Below are positions 10,673 through 22,414 of a stretch of DNA of 64,000 bases, piece by piece (position 1 is the stretch's first letter; each line of letters opens with the position of its first letter). Source of the stretch: Plantago major (taxonomy: Eukaryota > Streptophyta > Magnoliopsida > Lamiales > Plantaginaceae); assembly GCA_026545765.1 (NCBI GenBank), contig CM048842.1:23462667-23526666 (forward strand), written 5' to 3'. Position numbers and translations under genes: made by a program. Under the pieces are notes generated by a model that searched no databases, was not told the DNA's origin, and saw only the letters and a list, made by a program, of their open reading frames with translations.

Positions 10673-12340
10673 TCAGAGATTAGAACTTTTCAGTTCTTTC
10701 GGTAGCTCCATTAACCCAAGACTATGTATCAAGGTTAAGAACCTGCTTTCTTGCAAAGGCTTTGTAAAGATATCTGCAATTTGGTCTTCAGTACCAATCT
10801 TGAGTATCTCTATATTGCCTTTTTCAACATGATCTCTAATCAAGTGGTGTCTAACATCAATGTGCTTTGTTCTTGCATGAAACTTAGGATTCTGAGTTAT
10901 GGCAATAGCACTTGTGTTGTCACAGAAAATATATGTTTTCTCTTCATTGATCTCATAGTCTCTGAGTTGTTGTTGTGTCCACAATATCTGTGAAGCACAA
11001 CACCCAGCAGCAATATATTCAGCCTCTGTGGTAGATGTGGCAATTGAGTTTTGTTTCTTGCTGAACCATAATATTAATCTGGCACCAAGAAATTGACAAG
11101 TTCCCAAAGTGTTTTTTCTATCATGCAATGATCTAGCATAGTCAGCATCAGAATAGCCAACTAAACTCAATCCACTATCTTTTGGATACCACAACGCAAC
11201 TTCTATAGTACCCTTTACATACCTTAATATTTTCATAGCTATGTTGTAGTGTGATTGCATTGGATTTGTCTGAAATCTAGCACACACTCCAACTGCATAT
11301 TGAATATCAGGTCTACTTACAGTGAGGTACAGTAGAGACCCAATCAATTTCCTATACTTGTGTTCTTCAACACTCTTGTCGGATTCAGTATAGGGTATTT
11401 TGGTTCCAATGCTCATGGGTACCTTAGCATTCTTTTCAGAAGGCTTTAGATTAAACTTGTTGAGCATATCTTTTGCATTCTTTGTTTGATTAATGAATAT
11501 TACATCATTAAGTTGCTTGACATGCAACCCTAGGAAATAGTTCAATTCTCCCATCATGCTCATCTCAAATTTACTTTTCATGAGCTCAGCAAAGTCTTCA
11601 CAAAGTTGCTTATCTTTAGATCCAAATATAATGTCATCAACATATACTTGAACTAAAAGTAATTTCCCTTCATGGTTCAAAGTAAAGAGTGTTTGATCGA
11701 CATCTCCTTTCTTGAAGCCACTTTCCAGCAAGTATTTGGCTAATGTATCATACCATGCTCTTGGAGCCTGTTTCAGTCCATACAGAGCTTTCTAAAGCTT
11801 ATAGACCATTCTACTTTCTTTGGAAACTTCAAAGCCTGGTGGTTGTTCAACATAGACTTCCTCAGCAAGTTCACTGTTTAGGAATGCACTCTTGACATCC
11901 ATTTGATAAACTTTAAAGTCATTATGAGCTGCAAAGGCTAGAAATAGTCTAATTGCATCCAATCTTGCAATTGGAGCATATGACTCATCAAAATCTAGTC
12001 CTTCAGTATGGGTAAATCCCTTGGCAACCAACCTTGCTTTGTTTCTGGTTATTTCACCAGACTCATTCATTTTATTCCCGAAAACCCACTTGGTTCTAAT
12101 TACAGATATTCCATCAACAAATGGAACCACTTTCCAGACTTTGTTTCTCTCAAATTGATCCAACTCTTCTTGCATTGTAGAGATCCAGTCTTGATCCTTC
12201 AATGCTTCTTCTATAGTTTTAGGTTCAATGTTTGATATGAAACATCCATAGAGAGAGTCTGCATTTCCAGCAATTGCTCTCCTAGTTCTAACCACTTGGT
12301 CTAAAGGTCCAATCACATCCTTGGCAGGATGATCTCTTAT
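10673..12340 (-). pseudogene. Sirevirus reverse transcriptase and RNase H region
   Basis: This region encodes Copia-type reverse transcriptase (RVT_2). The N-terminal half lies around 11792-12316 (motifs RTKWVFGNK and [11 protein letters not shown]), and the palm with the 'YVDDIIFGS' active-site motif is near 11640. RNase H follows with 'SRPDIQYAVG', 'GYSDADYA', 'TEAEYIAA' and the C-terminal 'DIFTKPL' motif near 10730. In the element the enzyme would copy genomic RNA into DNA in the virus-like particle. It lies directly downstream of integrase, as expected for Copia. Fossil, broken. Confidence 0.9.
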
Positions 12341-12551
12341 CCATTTTATAATGGGTTTTGAACTAGTAGGATCAATATCATTTTGATCTGAATGTGAATT
12401 ATTATGATCTTGACAAGATACTTGTTAAGTATTTGAGATATATGGCACACGGGAAATGCCATAGATATCTGACACTTTTTCAGTGTTAGGGATATCTGGG
12501 ATTGGATTTTCAACAAACTCATTCTCAGAAACCTCTTCATGATGAAGGTTC

Positions 12552-13990
12552 TCAGTAACTTGTTCCATTTCTGGAAATTCTCATAGGAAATTCTTCATCA
12601 TATCTTAGAGTCATCTTGTTGTTACTAAACAATGGTTTCTTTTCATCGTCAGAGTCATCCTCTAAGTGAATGACAGAATTGTTTACTTTTGAGGATTCTT
12701 CTTCAGAATCTTTAATCATTAGTTCTTTGAACCTATCAGAGAGCTCTTCATTCAAGGGTACTTTCTTGTTACCTTCATAGAAAACTACATGAATAGATTC
12801 TTCAATCTTTTGCGTTATTTTGTTGTAGATTCTGTAGGCTTTGCTATTCAGAGAATAACCAAGAAATACTCCTTCATCTGCTTTTAGTTGAAATTTTCTC
12901 AAGTATTCTTTTCCATTGTTAAGAACAAAACATCTGCAACCAAACACCCTTAGATGTTTGAATCTAGGGGGTCTACCAATCAAAAGTTCATAAGGAGTTT
13001 TGTGATGGTGTTTGTTGATCAAACATCTATTTTGAGTGTAGCAGGCTGTGTTAACAGCTTCAACCCAATAGATTCACTTATTTCAGTGTCAAGAAGCATT
13101 GTTCTTGCTGCTTCTTTTAGGGTCCTATTCCTCCTTTCAGCAACACCATTTTGTTGTGGTGTCCTTACTGAAGATAGTTTATGTTGTGTACCTTTGCAGG
13201 TACAAAAGTTTTTTATGTACTGGTTCACAAACTCGCATATGGTGCGATTCGACATGTATACCTTGTCATTTTTCATGACTTCAAGATTATTCAGCAAGTT
13301 GGGTATTTCAACCCTTGCATCAGATTTTTGTTTGAGAAATACAACCCAAGTGAATCTTGAGTAATCATCAACAACAACCAGACCATACTTCTTTTCTGCA
13401 TAGCTAGTTACAGAGAATTCAAAAAGATCCATATGTAACATTTGCAGTGGCCTTTCACTGGAGTGTCTAGTTTTATACTTGAAAGATGTTTTGGATTGTT
13501 TCCCCATTTGGCAAGCTGAGCATACACCATCTTTTCTATATGCCATTTTGGGTAATCCAACCACCAACTCTTTCTTGGCTAGTTTGTTCAGAGTTTTGAC
13601 GTTCAAGTGACTCATTCTTTTATGACAGCCAATTTTCTTCAGTGTTGCCAGATTGACTCACCATGAGACATTCTTCAGTTGTGGCAGATGCCCAGTCAGC
13701 AACATAGAGACTTCCTTGCCGCCTAGCAACCAAGATTGTCTGCTTTGACTCATTGTCAATTAGTTTGCAGAGATTTGATTTTATCTTCACAGAATAACCT
13801 TTATCTGCAAACTGGCTCATGCCTAAGAGATTATATTCCAATCCCTCTAAATGTAAAACAGCTGAAACTGTAAGGGCTCCCAATTTCAGATCTCCAAATC
13901 AAACGTAGGATTTAATTCTCCTCCATCAAATCTGATATATGGTCTAGTGTTGCAAACTTTGTAGTTGACCAGATTTGCTTTATCTCATGT
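12552..13990 (-). pseudogene. Sirevirus GAG-pre-integrase and integrase region
   Basis: The pre-integrase zinc-binding segment (about 13500-13880, with 'LEGLEYNLLGMSQ', 'MSHLNVKTLNKL', 'CSACQMGKQ') is followed by the integrase core (about 13020-13480: 'LHMDLFEF', 'VVVDDYSRFTWV', 'RTPQQNGVAERRN') and the Copia-typical C-terminal part (about 12700-13020: 'TPYELLIGRPPRFKHLRVFG', 'KADEGVFLGYS'). These residues fit the DDE core of a Copia integrase. Fossil, broken. Confidence 0.88.
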
Positions 13991-14070
13991 CATGTGCTTC
14001 CCAGATCCACTGTCAAAAATCTAAGTTGGTTTCTTCTTTGGAGTGTTCTGCACAAAACATGAAATAGGAG

Positions 14071-15620
14071 TTAGGTTCTCATTTCAATAATGGAACCATT
14101 TAGACTAAACAATCTTCCAGTAGGAATCCATTTTAGTTTGTAATTCTTAGGAACATTCTTTTGTCTATTTGGAACATAAGGAGGAATTTTGTGTAAATGA
14201 CCAGTATCATTGCTATCTAAAATAATTTTCTTTCTTGGTGTGTTCCTTGGTGCTCCTTGTGGTGCTTTTAGATACCTGTTAGGTTCTTGAGTCTGCTTGT
14301 CAGCAAACTTAGCTTTCCTTTCTAGATTTCTTCTAGCCCTAGCATTCAGATTTTCAGTGGTTTGTTCGTTCTTCCACTTTTGATGATTACTTTTAGCAAT
14401 CCTAGCTTTCAACCATCGTTCTTGCTCTTACTTATATTCCAAAGCAAGTTGTTTCCCGATGGCTCTATAGCCAATGCCATTTCGAGCACTTTTAGCTATC
14501 TGAGATATGTTCTCAGCAGCTTTACTAGTCTCTGGATCATTGTTTCTTCCGAAAAATGATACGTTAGGAAAGTTGCCAGCTCCTGCAATTTTTCCTTTTC
14601 GAGAGACATAGCAATGTGGATGGTTGCACTTTCCAATGTGTTGTTTCTTCTGAGAAACCTTTTCCACATTCTTTTTGGAGACTTGTTTCTCCCTCAAAGG
14701 TTGGGTCGCAACTTCCTTGCCTTTGTTAATAGCCTTAGCTTTTTTACCAATGCTATAGGTTGTTTGGGAGCCGTCTTTTTGACTTCTTACAAACGTCATT
14801 CTATCATCGCCCTTTTTCAGAGGAGTAGAGTTAGAGGTTTGTGTGTCAAGCCCAAGTCCTCCGTTTTCTGAAGGATCTATTAGATAAGATTGTACTTTAG
14901 TAAGAGTATCACTGGCTTTGGCATAGGATTGAAAAGATAGTTCTTTCTTTTTGAGTTCCTCATTTTCAGAAAGAATATCTTCATATTTCCCTTGAAGCAC
15001 GTTCAAAGCCTCTTTGTGTGATTTCTCTGTCTCAGATATCTGAGCCTTTAGAAATGCATTTTCAGCATCCTTTATTTCAGATATCCTGGCCAGCTCTGAA
15101 ATCTGCTTTTCAAGAGATTTATTTTCTTCTTCCAGAAACTTAGTTCTTGATTGAACTACTAAGAATTCTCTTTCATAAAGATCAAGCTCCTTTTTTAGAT
15201 GTTCTAGATCTTTTATACTTTCCTCATCACTTTCATAATTTAAGAACTGAGAAATGTTGGTTACCTCATCTGCCATTAGACATGGTTCGATGTTGGAGAA
15301 ATCTAGAAAGACCTCCTCAGCAACTCCACACATTTCTTTCATCTTTTGACCAAAGTCAACCAAATCGTGAGTAATGCCACATAACTCTGGTGAAGGTAGC
15401 TTGGAGTCATCTAAATCTTCATCTTTAAATTCTGACTCAATATCAAGAGCATCCAATTGGATTTGAATCTTTTTCCATTCTTCAGTAAGCAAAGCTCTCT
15501 GACTTCTCTTGAAGTTTCTTCTCTCCTTTCTGTCACTTGCCTTTAGTTTGTTGAACGTAGGACAATCTCTTTTGAAGTGTCCAGGTTTCTGACAGTACAA
15601 GCAGATATCCTTTCCAATTT
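14071..15620 (-). pseudogene. Sirevirus gag C-terminal extension with zinc knuckle and coiled coil
   Basis: The element strand encodes a CCHC knuckle near 15560-15600 ('CQKPGHFKRDC'), then a long heptad-like, glutamate/lysine-rich coiled coil (about 14900-15200), then a basic segment. A gag this long, with the knuckle followed by an extended coiled-coil tail, is a hallmark of Sireviruses. The protease would lie between this and the pre-integrase domain, but I cannot place its catalytic triad with confidence. Broken. Confidence 0.75.
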
Positions 15621-16455
15621 ATGCAACATCAGTACTTACAGATTGCTGAGCAGGCTTGTTCAGTGAACTGTTTTGTATGTTTTTGTACTTATGGTAGTTT
15701 GATCCTAGATGCTTTGTCAGCTTCTCTTTGGATTTTCTCCTTTCAATCTCTTGACTCACAAATCTTATCATGTGTTTTACAGCAAGAGCATTTTATTCAG
15801 TAACTTCCTTGGTTTCCTTCTCTTCAGAAGTACCTTGAGTTAAGAGAGCAACATTATGCGACTTTTCAGTAGTTGCATGTCCTCTCTGAGTTTTCTCATA
15901 GTTGACAATTGTCAAGTGTGATGAGAGTTCCACTGGAGTGATGTTAGGCATTCCTTGGTTGAACTAGAAGTACTGAGTATGTTCCCAGTTTTGGTTTAGA
16001 CTTCTTACAATAGTCTTAACCTTTTCAGAATTAGTGTATCTATCACTTTCACTAAGTGCAGCCATTTCACTCATTAGTGTTGTGAACCTAAAGTCAAGTT
16101 CTTCAAGTGTCTCTGTAGACCTTGTTTGATGTTTTGGAATTTGAGCTTCAAAACTTCGAACTTGTTTTCTTTAGTTTTTTTAGTGTCGGCACAGATTTCT
16201 TCAATCAATTGCCAGGCAACTTTAGCTGTTTTTGCACCCCACAGTTTGCACTGTATGTGCTCTGGAGTAGAACGTATGATGATGTTACGAGCTTGTCCAT
16301 CCAGCCTATGTCTCTTGGCATCTTCTGATGTCCAGAGCTCTCTGGGCTTATCTTCATATTCTATTCGACCGGTGACTCTCCCAGTTTCTGGGGTGGAGGA
16401 GCCACTGCTTTCATCACCCTTGTCGGCTAGTGTTTTGTCTCTTCCATCTGAAACT
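15621..16455 (-). pseudogene. Sirevirus gag central part
   Basis: The minus strand at about 16180-16400 reads as Copia gag of the UBN2/DUF4219 type ('RVTGRIEYEDKPRELW', 'KLWGAKTAKVAWQLI'). The segment is continuous with the knuckle region to its left. On its right the gag is separated from its N-terminus (17705-17862) by the solo LTR at 16456-17704. Confidence 0.7.
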
Positions 16456-17704
16456 TGATGATACTGTAATTTAGAGTCTCGTTTGGTCCTTTTTAGCAGT
16501 CTTTGTGAGTCTTTGTTTTTAGTTTCGTAGTGTTTTTTGTTTGTCTTTACGCTTTGTGTTTCGTCCTTTTTTGTAGGAATTATTCATCTTTGAGCAAAAA
16601 AAAGAGGAAGAGCCAATCACCAGTGCTCGTCAAGCGTAGATTTTGCATGCAAGATTAGATTTGCTGAAGAGGCTTCGCCATGGCGATAAAATGGCCACAA
16701 GTAGATTTTGTGAATGAAGCTCCTGTTTTGAAGATTGAAGTTCACCGCGGTGAAGGGATTTGCCCGCTGCGACGAAATTATGCGAGGGCTATATACTCTT
16801 CTATTAAGAAGGCTCGCCATGGCGAGCTATTCCTTTCGCCGCGGCGAGAGACGCAGAACATAATTTTTGTTTTTCCTTATTAGCTTAAAATTGGGATTTT
16901 CTCTCATACTTTCTTTTAACCTATTTCTTAGAAAAATAGCTCCATATTTATATTTTTGACATTGGCACATAATTGGAGCTTGGTTTTCATCATTGTTGAA
17001 GAATCCATATCGAATTCCTGGTAATATTTGATATTTCTCCATCGTTTTATCTCTTCGATTCGTGTTGCTATTGTTTATCGATTTGTAGGAGCTTACATGC
17101 GATTATCAATATGCCTATGTTTATCATATCCAGTACCTTGAATTCTTTGATCTTTGCTTCTACTATGAGTAGCTAAATCACTCCGCACACAGTAGTTATG
17201 TGACGGTTTTGCATATTCGATTCGAGGGTTAGGATTCGTTCATATAGGTTCGTCTAGTTCAAAATCTTCGTAAAAACTATCAATCCAATTCACTAGTTCA
17301 AGATTTTCTAAATCGTTTTCGGTTAAGGATCACGGATTGACGACCCACGATTACTCTAGTTCAATATACTCAAATGACGATTGGTTGAGGTTAGATTGAT
17401 CAATTTATATACACCAACCGTGTGACAAATATGAACGACTTCCCTAGAGCGAATTAGCATTACTCGATCATAACTGTTGTGTTCTCTTCTCTCATTGTTT
17501 AAAACCATTTGATTGCTTTCCTGTTTTCTAGTTACTAGAAGTGATCAAAATCAAACAAACCAAACTGTTTTCACAAGTAACTATTTGCTTTCAAATCGTT
17601 GTGGTAGCTTAATTGATTCTTTAGAGAACGACTCTGTGGTTAGCATTGTCTGTCTACAACAACTGCTTTCTACTTGTTTTCTAAGTAGTAATTTGAGCAC
17701 ATCA
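16456..17704 (+). mobile_element. Solo gypsy LTR inserted in the Sirevirus gag
   Basis: It starts TGATGATACTGTAATTTAG, ends TTTGAGCACATCA, and is flanked by the 5-bp target-site duplication AAACT (16451-16455 and 17705-17709). Length is 1249 bp with no internal domain. It is the same subfamily as the 3' LTR at 23912-24808/31819-32104 and carries degenerate GC-rich palindromes around 16675-16850. Confidence 0.9.
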
Positions 17705-18165
17705 AAACTCCTATGACTTGTTTGAGCTGTCAAATGACTATAGGGCCATTCTTGATAACATGTACCATTTCGTCACTTATGGCTTCCAGATGCAACAACA
17801 TGTTGTTCTTCCATTTTTCGTAGTTTTCTGGCTTGAGAATGGGTGCATCGCTCAAAGACATCCTGTAGCAAACACACTAAACAAACAAATCAAGTGTAGG
17901 TGTTAAAAAGTTAGTAGGCACTTATCTGGGATCTAGGTTCAGCGCAGAAGGCTTGGGAACCTCGCTCAGCAGAGTGAAAGTGTGTGAATACTTAACAAGA
18001 TGAATAAAGTAAGGTAAATGTAGTAAGTAAATAACACAGAAAATTATAGTGGTATCTGAAGGTGGCATAACCCTTCAACTAATCCACTTCGGCCTTTCTC
18101 AAACCTAGAATCCACTAAGATAGATAAATGAGGTACCCTTACAAATATCCTATCTCTCAGATCTA
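17705..18165 (-). mobile_element. Sirevirus gag N-terminus, leader and deleted 5' LTR fragment (copy 1)
   Basis: The minus strand from about 17862 begins a gag-like frame (MSLSDAPILKPENYEKWKNN). Upstream come the leader and, from about 17964, Sirevirus LTR sequence that matches 32540-32740. The primer-binding site and the adjoining LTR edge are missing here but present in the duplicate at 32363-32380. At about 18160-18173 the LTR homology ends and gypsy gag sequence starts, with a short shared 'ctagaatccact' string near the join. Confidence 0.8.
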
Positions 18166-18173
18166 GAATCCAC

Positions 18174-19165
18174 TTCAGCTATTGTGCTTTCCAATGAAGC
18201 CAGGAATATGTAGATCAAGGCTTATCACTTCCATGACCTACCCAAGTACTATGGGATGGCTAATGAAGACGTGATCAGGTTCCTGAAAGAGTTTGAAGCA
18301 TTGATTGCTAGGATTCCGCTTACTGTTGGGGAGATCACTGTTACTGATGTGGAAATTAGGAAGAAGGTTTTTCCCTATGTGCATGCAGGATAAGGCTAAG
18401 AACTGGCTTCTGAACCAGCAGGAAAGGTCTTTCCGAACTTGGGATGAGCTTTACAGGGCATTTATGAACAAGTTCTACCCTGCAGAGAAGACTAGGCAAC
18501 TTCGGACCCAGATAGAGAAGTTCATACAGATGAGCGATGAGAGCTTCTATGAGGCTAGTGAACGGTTTGTAAACCTGCTTTCTCAGTGCCCTCACCACAG
18601 GATAAGTGAGATGGATTTGTGCTGCAAGTTTTATGAGGGATTGGACTGAGAGGCGCAGAATATGGTGGATATGACAGTTAATTGGACCATAGTTACAGCA
18701 TCTCCAACAGTTTTGAATGAGGCATTCGAGAAACTGTCTGCTATATCTCAGCTTAAGGGAACACGTGGAAGATCAAGGAGAGCTGAGGTGAAATCGATGG
18801 AAGGGGCGCCGGGACCTAGTACCTGCGACCTAGCCGAACAGATCAAGGAGATGAGGATGCTTGGCAACGTCTCTGCCCCGGTATCACAGGTAAGTGAAAG
18901 GTGCAATCTGTGCGGCAATTTTGGGCATGGTGCCAGCATGTGTAGGCTTCCTGAGTTTATGAATGAGAACCCGACTCCGGAGGTAGTCAATTGTGTGCAG
19001 ACTAAGCAGCAAGGGAACTACAGGGGGAACAAAGGTGGTAACGCAGGAGGACCCACGATTCAAACCTTTAACCTAAACCGTGCCAACTTGAGCTATGGCA
19101 ATAACTTTTATGAGAATGCACCACAAGAGCAACAGGTTCCAATCCAGCAAGTTCCAGTTTAGCAG
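18174..19165 (+). pseudogene. gag region of the plus-strand non-autonomous element
   Basis: This is Ty3/gypsy gag (Retrotrans_gag type), with 'AKNWLLNQQE', 'TWDELYRAFMNKFYP' and 'ESFYEASERFVNLLSQCPHH' motifs at about 18390-18600 and a CCHC knuckle ('CNLCGNFGHGASMC') at about 18903-18945. Its start aligns with the gag at 62560-62720. Gag would form the particle that packages element RNA. Truncated at the N-terminus and broken. Confidence 0.85.
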
Positions 19166-20193
19166 ACTCAGGTTCAGCCTGTGAGAGTGCAGGGTAATGC
19201 CGATCAGGCGATCCGTAATCACATGGAGAGGTCAGAAAGGTTCTGGGCAGAGGCAAAGATGAATCAGAGCAAGAACGACCAGAGGTTTGACAGTATTGAG
19301 CAGTCCCAGAGGCGGCTTGAGAAGACTCTAGGCGATTTGGTTGGGCATCTTCAGCAAAGAGAAAGGGGTAAGCTTCCAGCTACCGTAGAGACCAACAGGG
19401 TTTTTGTTGTGGAGGTATCCTTCGACAATCCAGGAAGAGTGAAGACAGTTCTGACTTCTTATACCTGTAGTCAGAACAAAGCTGTAGCCCAGGTTGAGGT
19501 ACCACAGGTGACTAGGCCACAGGAAATGGTTCAGGTATAGGAAGTAGTCGAGGTAGCCACACCCAGTATTGCGACTCCAGTGGAGGAGGCGAGTGCAAAA
19601 CTGGCTGCCCTTGAGGTAAGTCCCACTACTAGGGTGATCCAGAAAGCGGATAAGAGCATCAGTGATGCCAATAGTTTCGACTTGGTGGTTAGGATAGGTA
19701 ATTCTTCCAAGGTGGCTGGCATCATAGACACAGGAGCAGCGGTTAATCTGATGACTTTTGCGACCTATGAGGAGCTGGATTTGAAGGGTCTGGAGCACAG
19801 GAAATGCTTCGTCACGTTGGCCAATGGAACGAGAAGTAGGTGCATGGGGGTTATTGAGGATGTTCCGGTTACATTGGATGGGGACACTTTTATGGCTGAT
19901 TTTGTGGTTGTGGAGTCGACAAGGATTAAAGGCAAGGAGATGGAGAAAGACATGTTGCTGCTTGGGCGACCGTTCATCAAAACCACTCGCATGATTGTCA
20001 ACCTCCACGCTGGCACCTACACCATAGAGGTACCTGGCGAGCAACGTGAGTTGCAAGCCACCACCACACTATACTCACCCATGCAGGTTGAAACCAGGAA
20101 CTATATAGGTGCACACACCGGTCCCCTCTACACCTACTCTAATTCACATGGAAGGAAAGGAGCTGAGAAGACTGGGAAGATCAAACACCATTG
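19166..20193 (+). pseudogene. gag-protease linker and aspartic protease of the plus-strand element
   Basis: A linker rich in Q/E precedes a retropepsin-like aspartic protease at about 19580-20193, with the catalytic 'IIDTGAAVNLM' motif near 19725, a 'FVTLANGTRSRCMGV' strand and the 'LLLGRPFIKTTR' motif near 19960. The protease would cut gag polyprotein. In the opposite-strand copy the homologous segment is 30217-30600. Directly after the protease, a 'gtcgagctaacgactta' string (20208-20224) echoes the end-of-coding block seen at 606. No RT follows. Confidence 0.85.
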
Positions 20194-20494
20194 ATTCTCA
20201 CCTGGGAAAGTCGAGCTAACGACTTAAAACAAATGCACTTTTATTTCCATGCACATTAGACAAATTCATTCCGTTGCACTCTATACTCTTGCATTGTTTT
20301 TCTTACTGTTGAGACTATCTATTTAATAATTTGGACAAGTCGTGTTATTCTTGTATTTATTTTACTGTTGTGTTTGTTGAGGGAGCGGGACCTTCGTTCT
20401 CACACGAGGAAACTCGTGAAATTCTATGCTAAGGCATGGAATTTCGATCTCGTGAGGCGAGATTGCATTCGAGACAAAGAAAAGAAAATTTTTG

Positions 20495-20858
20495 AATTTT
20501 TTGCCCTCGCCACGGCGGGCTTTTCCGCTTCGCCGCGGCAAGATAAGACAAGAGGAGAAACTTCCGTCTCGCATAATCTACTTGTGGCGAGATCCCTCCT
20601 CGATTCGATTGTAGTTTCAGAAACTACTTGGCCAAGAGCCGTTTTGTCAAATCTTGTTATCTTCTTCTTCTTCTTCCCCGCCCCACTCTCTTCCTTTCCT
20701 TTTCTCGTTTTTCTTCCTCTCTTCACTCCAATCTCTCTTTCTCGCTCAGTTCTCCACCAAATTCCCACATTCCTGATGCAAATCAACGGGTTTTTCCTCC
20801 TCTCTCCGTTTCTTGCATCACTTTTGTGTGTTTTGCAGCCAATTCTTCCGATTCAAAG
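20495..20858 (+). promoter_or_regulatory. Palindromes and pyrimidine-rich leader before ORF2
   Basis: GC-rich partial palindromes (ctcgccacggcgggc and cttcgccgcggcaag) lie at about 20506-20545. A C/T-rich stretch with CTT repeats follows (about 20660-20760), like the 5' leader of a plant gene. It ends at AAAG|GTAATTT (20855-20865), a good splice donor. The opposite-strand copy has the same order (palindromes 29776-29940, leader 29369-29640). Confidence 0.5.
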
Positions 20859-21270
20859 GTAATTTGGCTTGAAACTACTTTCTTCCTTTAAATTCGAGTT
20901 TTGCTTGAATTATGTGGTTGATCGTCGTTTGTTCTTGATTGATTAGTTTAGTGGGTCATTTTTTATTGATGCATTGATTCTTTACTCATTGATTATTGAA
21001 TCTACTTGCGGTTATTAATTTTTGAACCCCTACCCTGTTTTTCCAAATTATGCCAATGTGTCCTTCCTTGGTGTTGATTATGACTATTAGTATGGTTTTG
21101 AACTTGCTTGAATCATGGTCTGGACTGAATATAGAATTTTGAATTGGCTTGGGAATTTTCCAATCTTCCCCTGTTTTTGTTGTTCCGTGGCTATTGATCT
21201 TATATTGGTTTGGGGAGGCAATACTCTTGCTCCTCCCATATATGTCCTGCCACTATCATCCCCCTCGCAG
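20859..21270 (+). other. Probable intron before ORF2
   Basis: The donor AAAG|GTAATTTGGCTTG and acceptor CCCCTCGCAG|GCATCATG bracket 412 nt. The opposite-strand copy has a donor and acceptor in the same context and a similar length (28955-29368, 414 nt). Athila-type elements are known to use splicing for downstream ORFs, which fits. Confidence 0.55.
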
Positions 21271-21275
21271 GCATC

Positions 21276-22414
21276 ATGTCTCACAGAGCCACAGGAAGCA
21301 AATGCCATATAGGTGAGACTAGCAGCACGACCGAACAGAGAGGCCCCGTAGATGAATTCTACCACCTGTCCACGGATGGCAGGGATTTTATGGAGGCAAA
21401 TTTCATGGAGCCTAGGAAAGCTTGGCCCGAGCGGGAATTGGCTCTTTACGAGCTGGAGGATGCTGTCTACGCTCGAGTCTGGGCAAGGATCCAATATTTA
21501 GGATGGAGCAAGCTCTTCGGTAAGCAGCTGCCGTATGACCCGAAGCTGGTTCGGGAATTCTACATTAGCCTTTACGACTTGGATGAAGGGGTGATGACGA
21601 TCCGGGGTGTCAGGATCCAGTTTTCCACTAAGATTATCCGGGAATTCCTACAGTGCAGGGTTTTCCAAGCAGGAGATGACAGGTACAACCATTGGGGTGA
21701 CAATTTTCACAACCGGCAGTTTGAGAGAGACTTAGTCGAGTTTGTATTCTACCTGGTACTGACCCGGAGCACTACAGGACCAAAACCACCATAGTCACCC
21801 ACTTCCTCAAACCCGAGGTTTGCCTCTTTCAACATCTGATCCAGTATAATGTGACCTCCAACTAACACTTCAACACCCTGACCCCTCCCACAGCCCGCCT
21901 TATCCGAGCTATCATGAACGGGCAGTTTGTTGACGCCCGAGATATCATTATGGCAGAGGCTCAGTCCCGGAAGGCTAAAGGCAGTCTCCTCGGTTTTCCA
22001 TGCCTCATTACCAGTATCTGCCGGTCCCTCAATATTCCCAGTATCCAGGGCTCCGAGAAACCCAAAAGGGCTCTAAAGTCTGGTAGCGCCAGAGTCATTC
22101 TCGGCCACCACCCCATTCCTGTCAGGGGCGCTGACGACACTGCAGAGCAGCCTACTCCACCTGGTTATTCCGACTTCCAGGGTTATTTCGAGCAATGACA
22201 AAGATTCCTGAGGAGGCGGGACCACGATACCCGGATCGAGGAACAGTACTCCTGCATCGAGGAGCACTACCAGCGGCAGGAGGAGCATGATAGGAGAGTT
22301 GAGGCTAGGGAGCAGCGCGAGATCGAGCGCTTTGAGAGGCAGGAGGCACTCTGGAAGGCACAGTAGGATTTATGGGAGCAGCAGTTCGGTGGTGGCCCTT
22401 CTGGATCCAATTGA
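21276..22414 (+). pseudogene. ORF2 of the non-autonomous element (plant-transposon-protein-like), plus copy
   Basis: This is a reading region with a charged N-terminus (MSHRATGSK...), then 'LEDAVYARVWARI', 'LVREFYISLYDLDEG' and 'IRGVRIQFS' motifs resembling the PF20167-type 'putative plant transposon protein' domain (from memory), and a highly charged, probably helical C-terminus (about 22200-22370). The last residues are GGGPSGS. The homologous ORF on the other strand is 27814-28949. Its function is unknown; it sits where Athila elements carry their env-like ORF, but I see no membrane segment. Broken. Confidence 0.6.

Larger units (their letters stand above)
5012..18165 (-). mobile_element. 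Sirevirus-lineage Ty1/copia element (fossil), minus strand
   Basis: In element direction (right to left) the order is LTR fragment, gag with zinc knuckle and long coiled coil, protease region, integrase, reverse transcriptase, RNase H, a long spacer, an extra env-like ORF region, polypurine tract and 3' LTR. The integrase-before-RT order defines Copia, and the long gag C-terminus plus a large ORF after pol are typical of Sireviruses. Both LTRs are truncated. The gag is split by a solo gypsy LTR (16456-17704), and the 5' end is rearranged and partly duplicated at 32105-33121. The reading frames are interrupted in at least ten places. With no intact LTR pair it cannot be dated directly. Confidence 0.85.
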
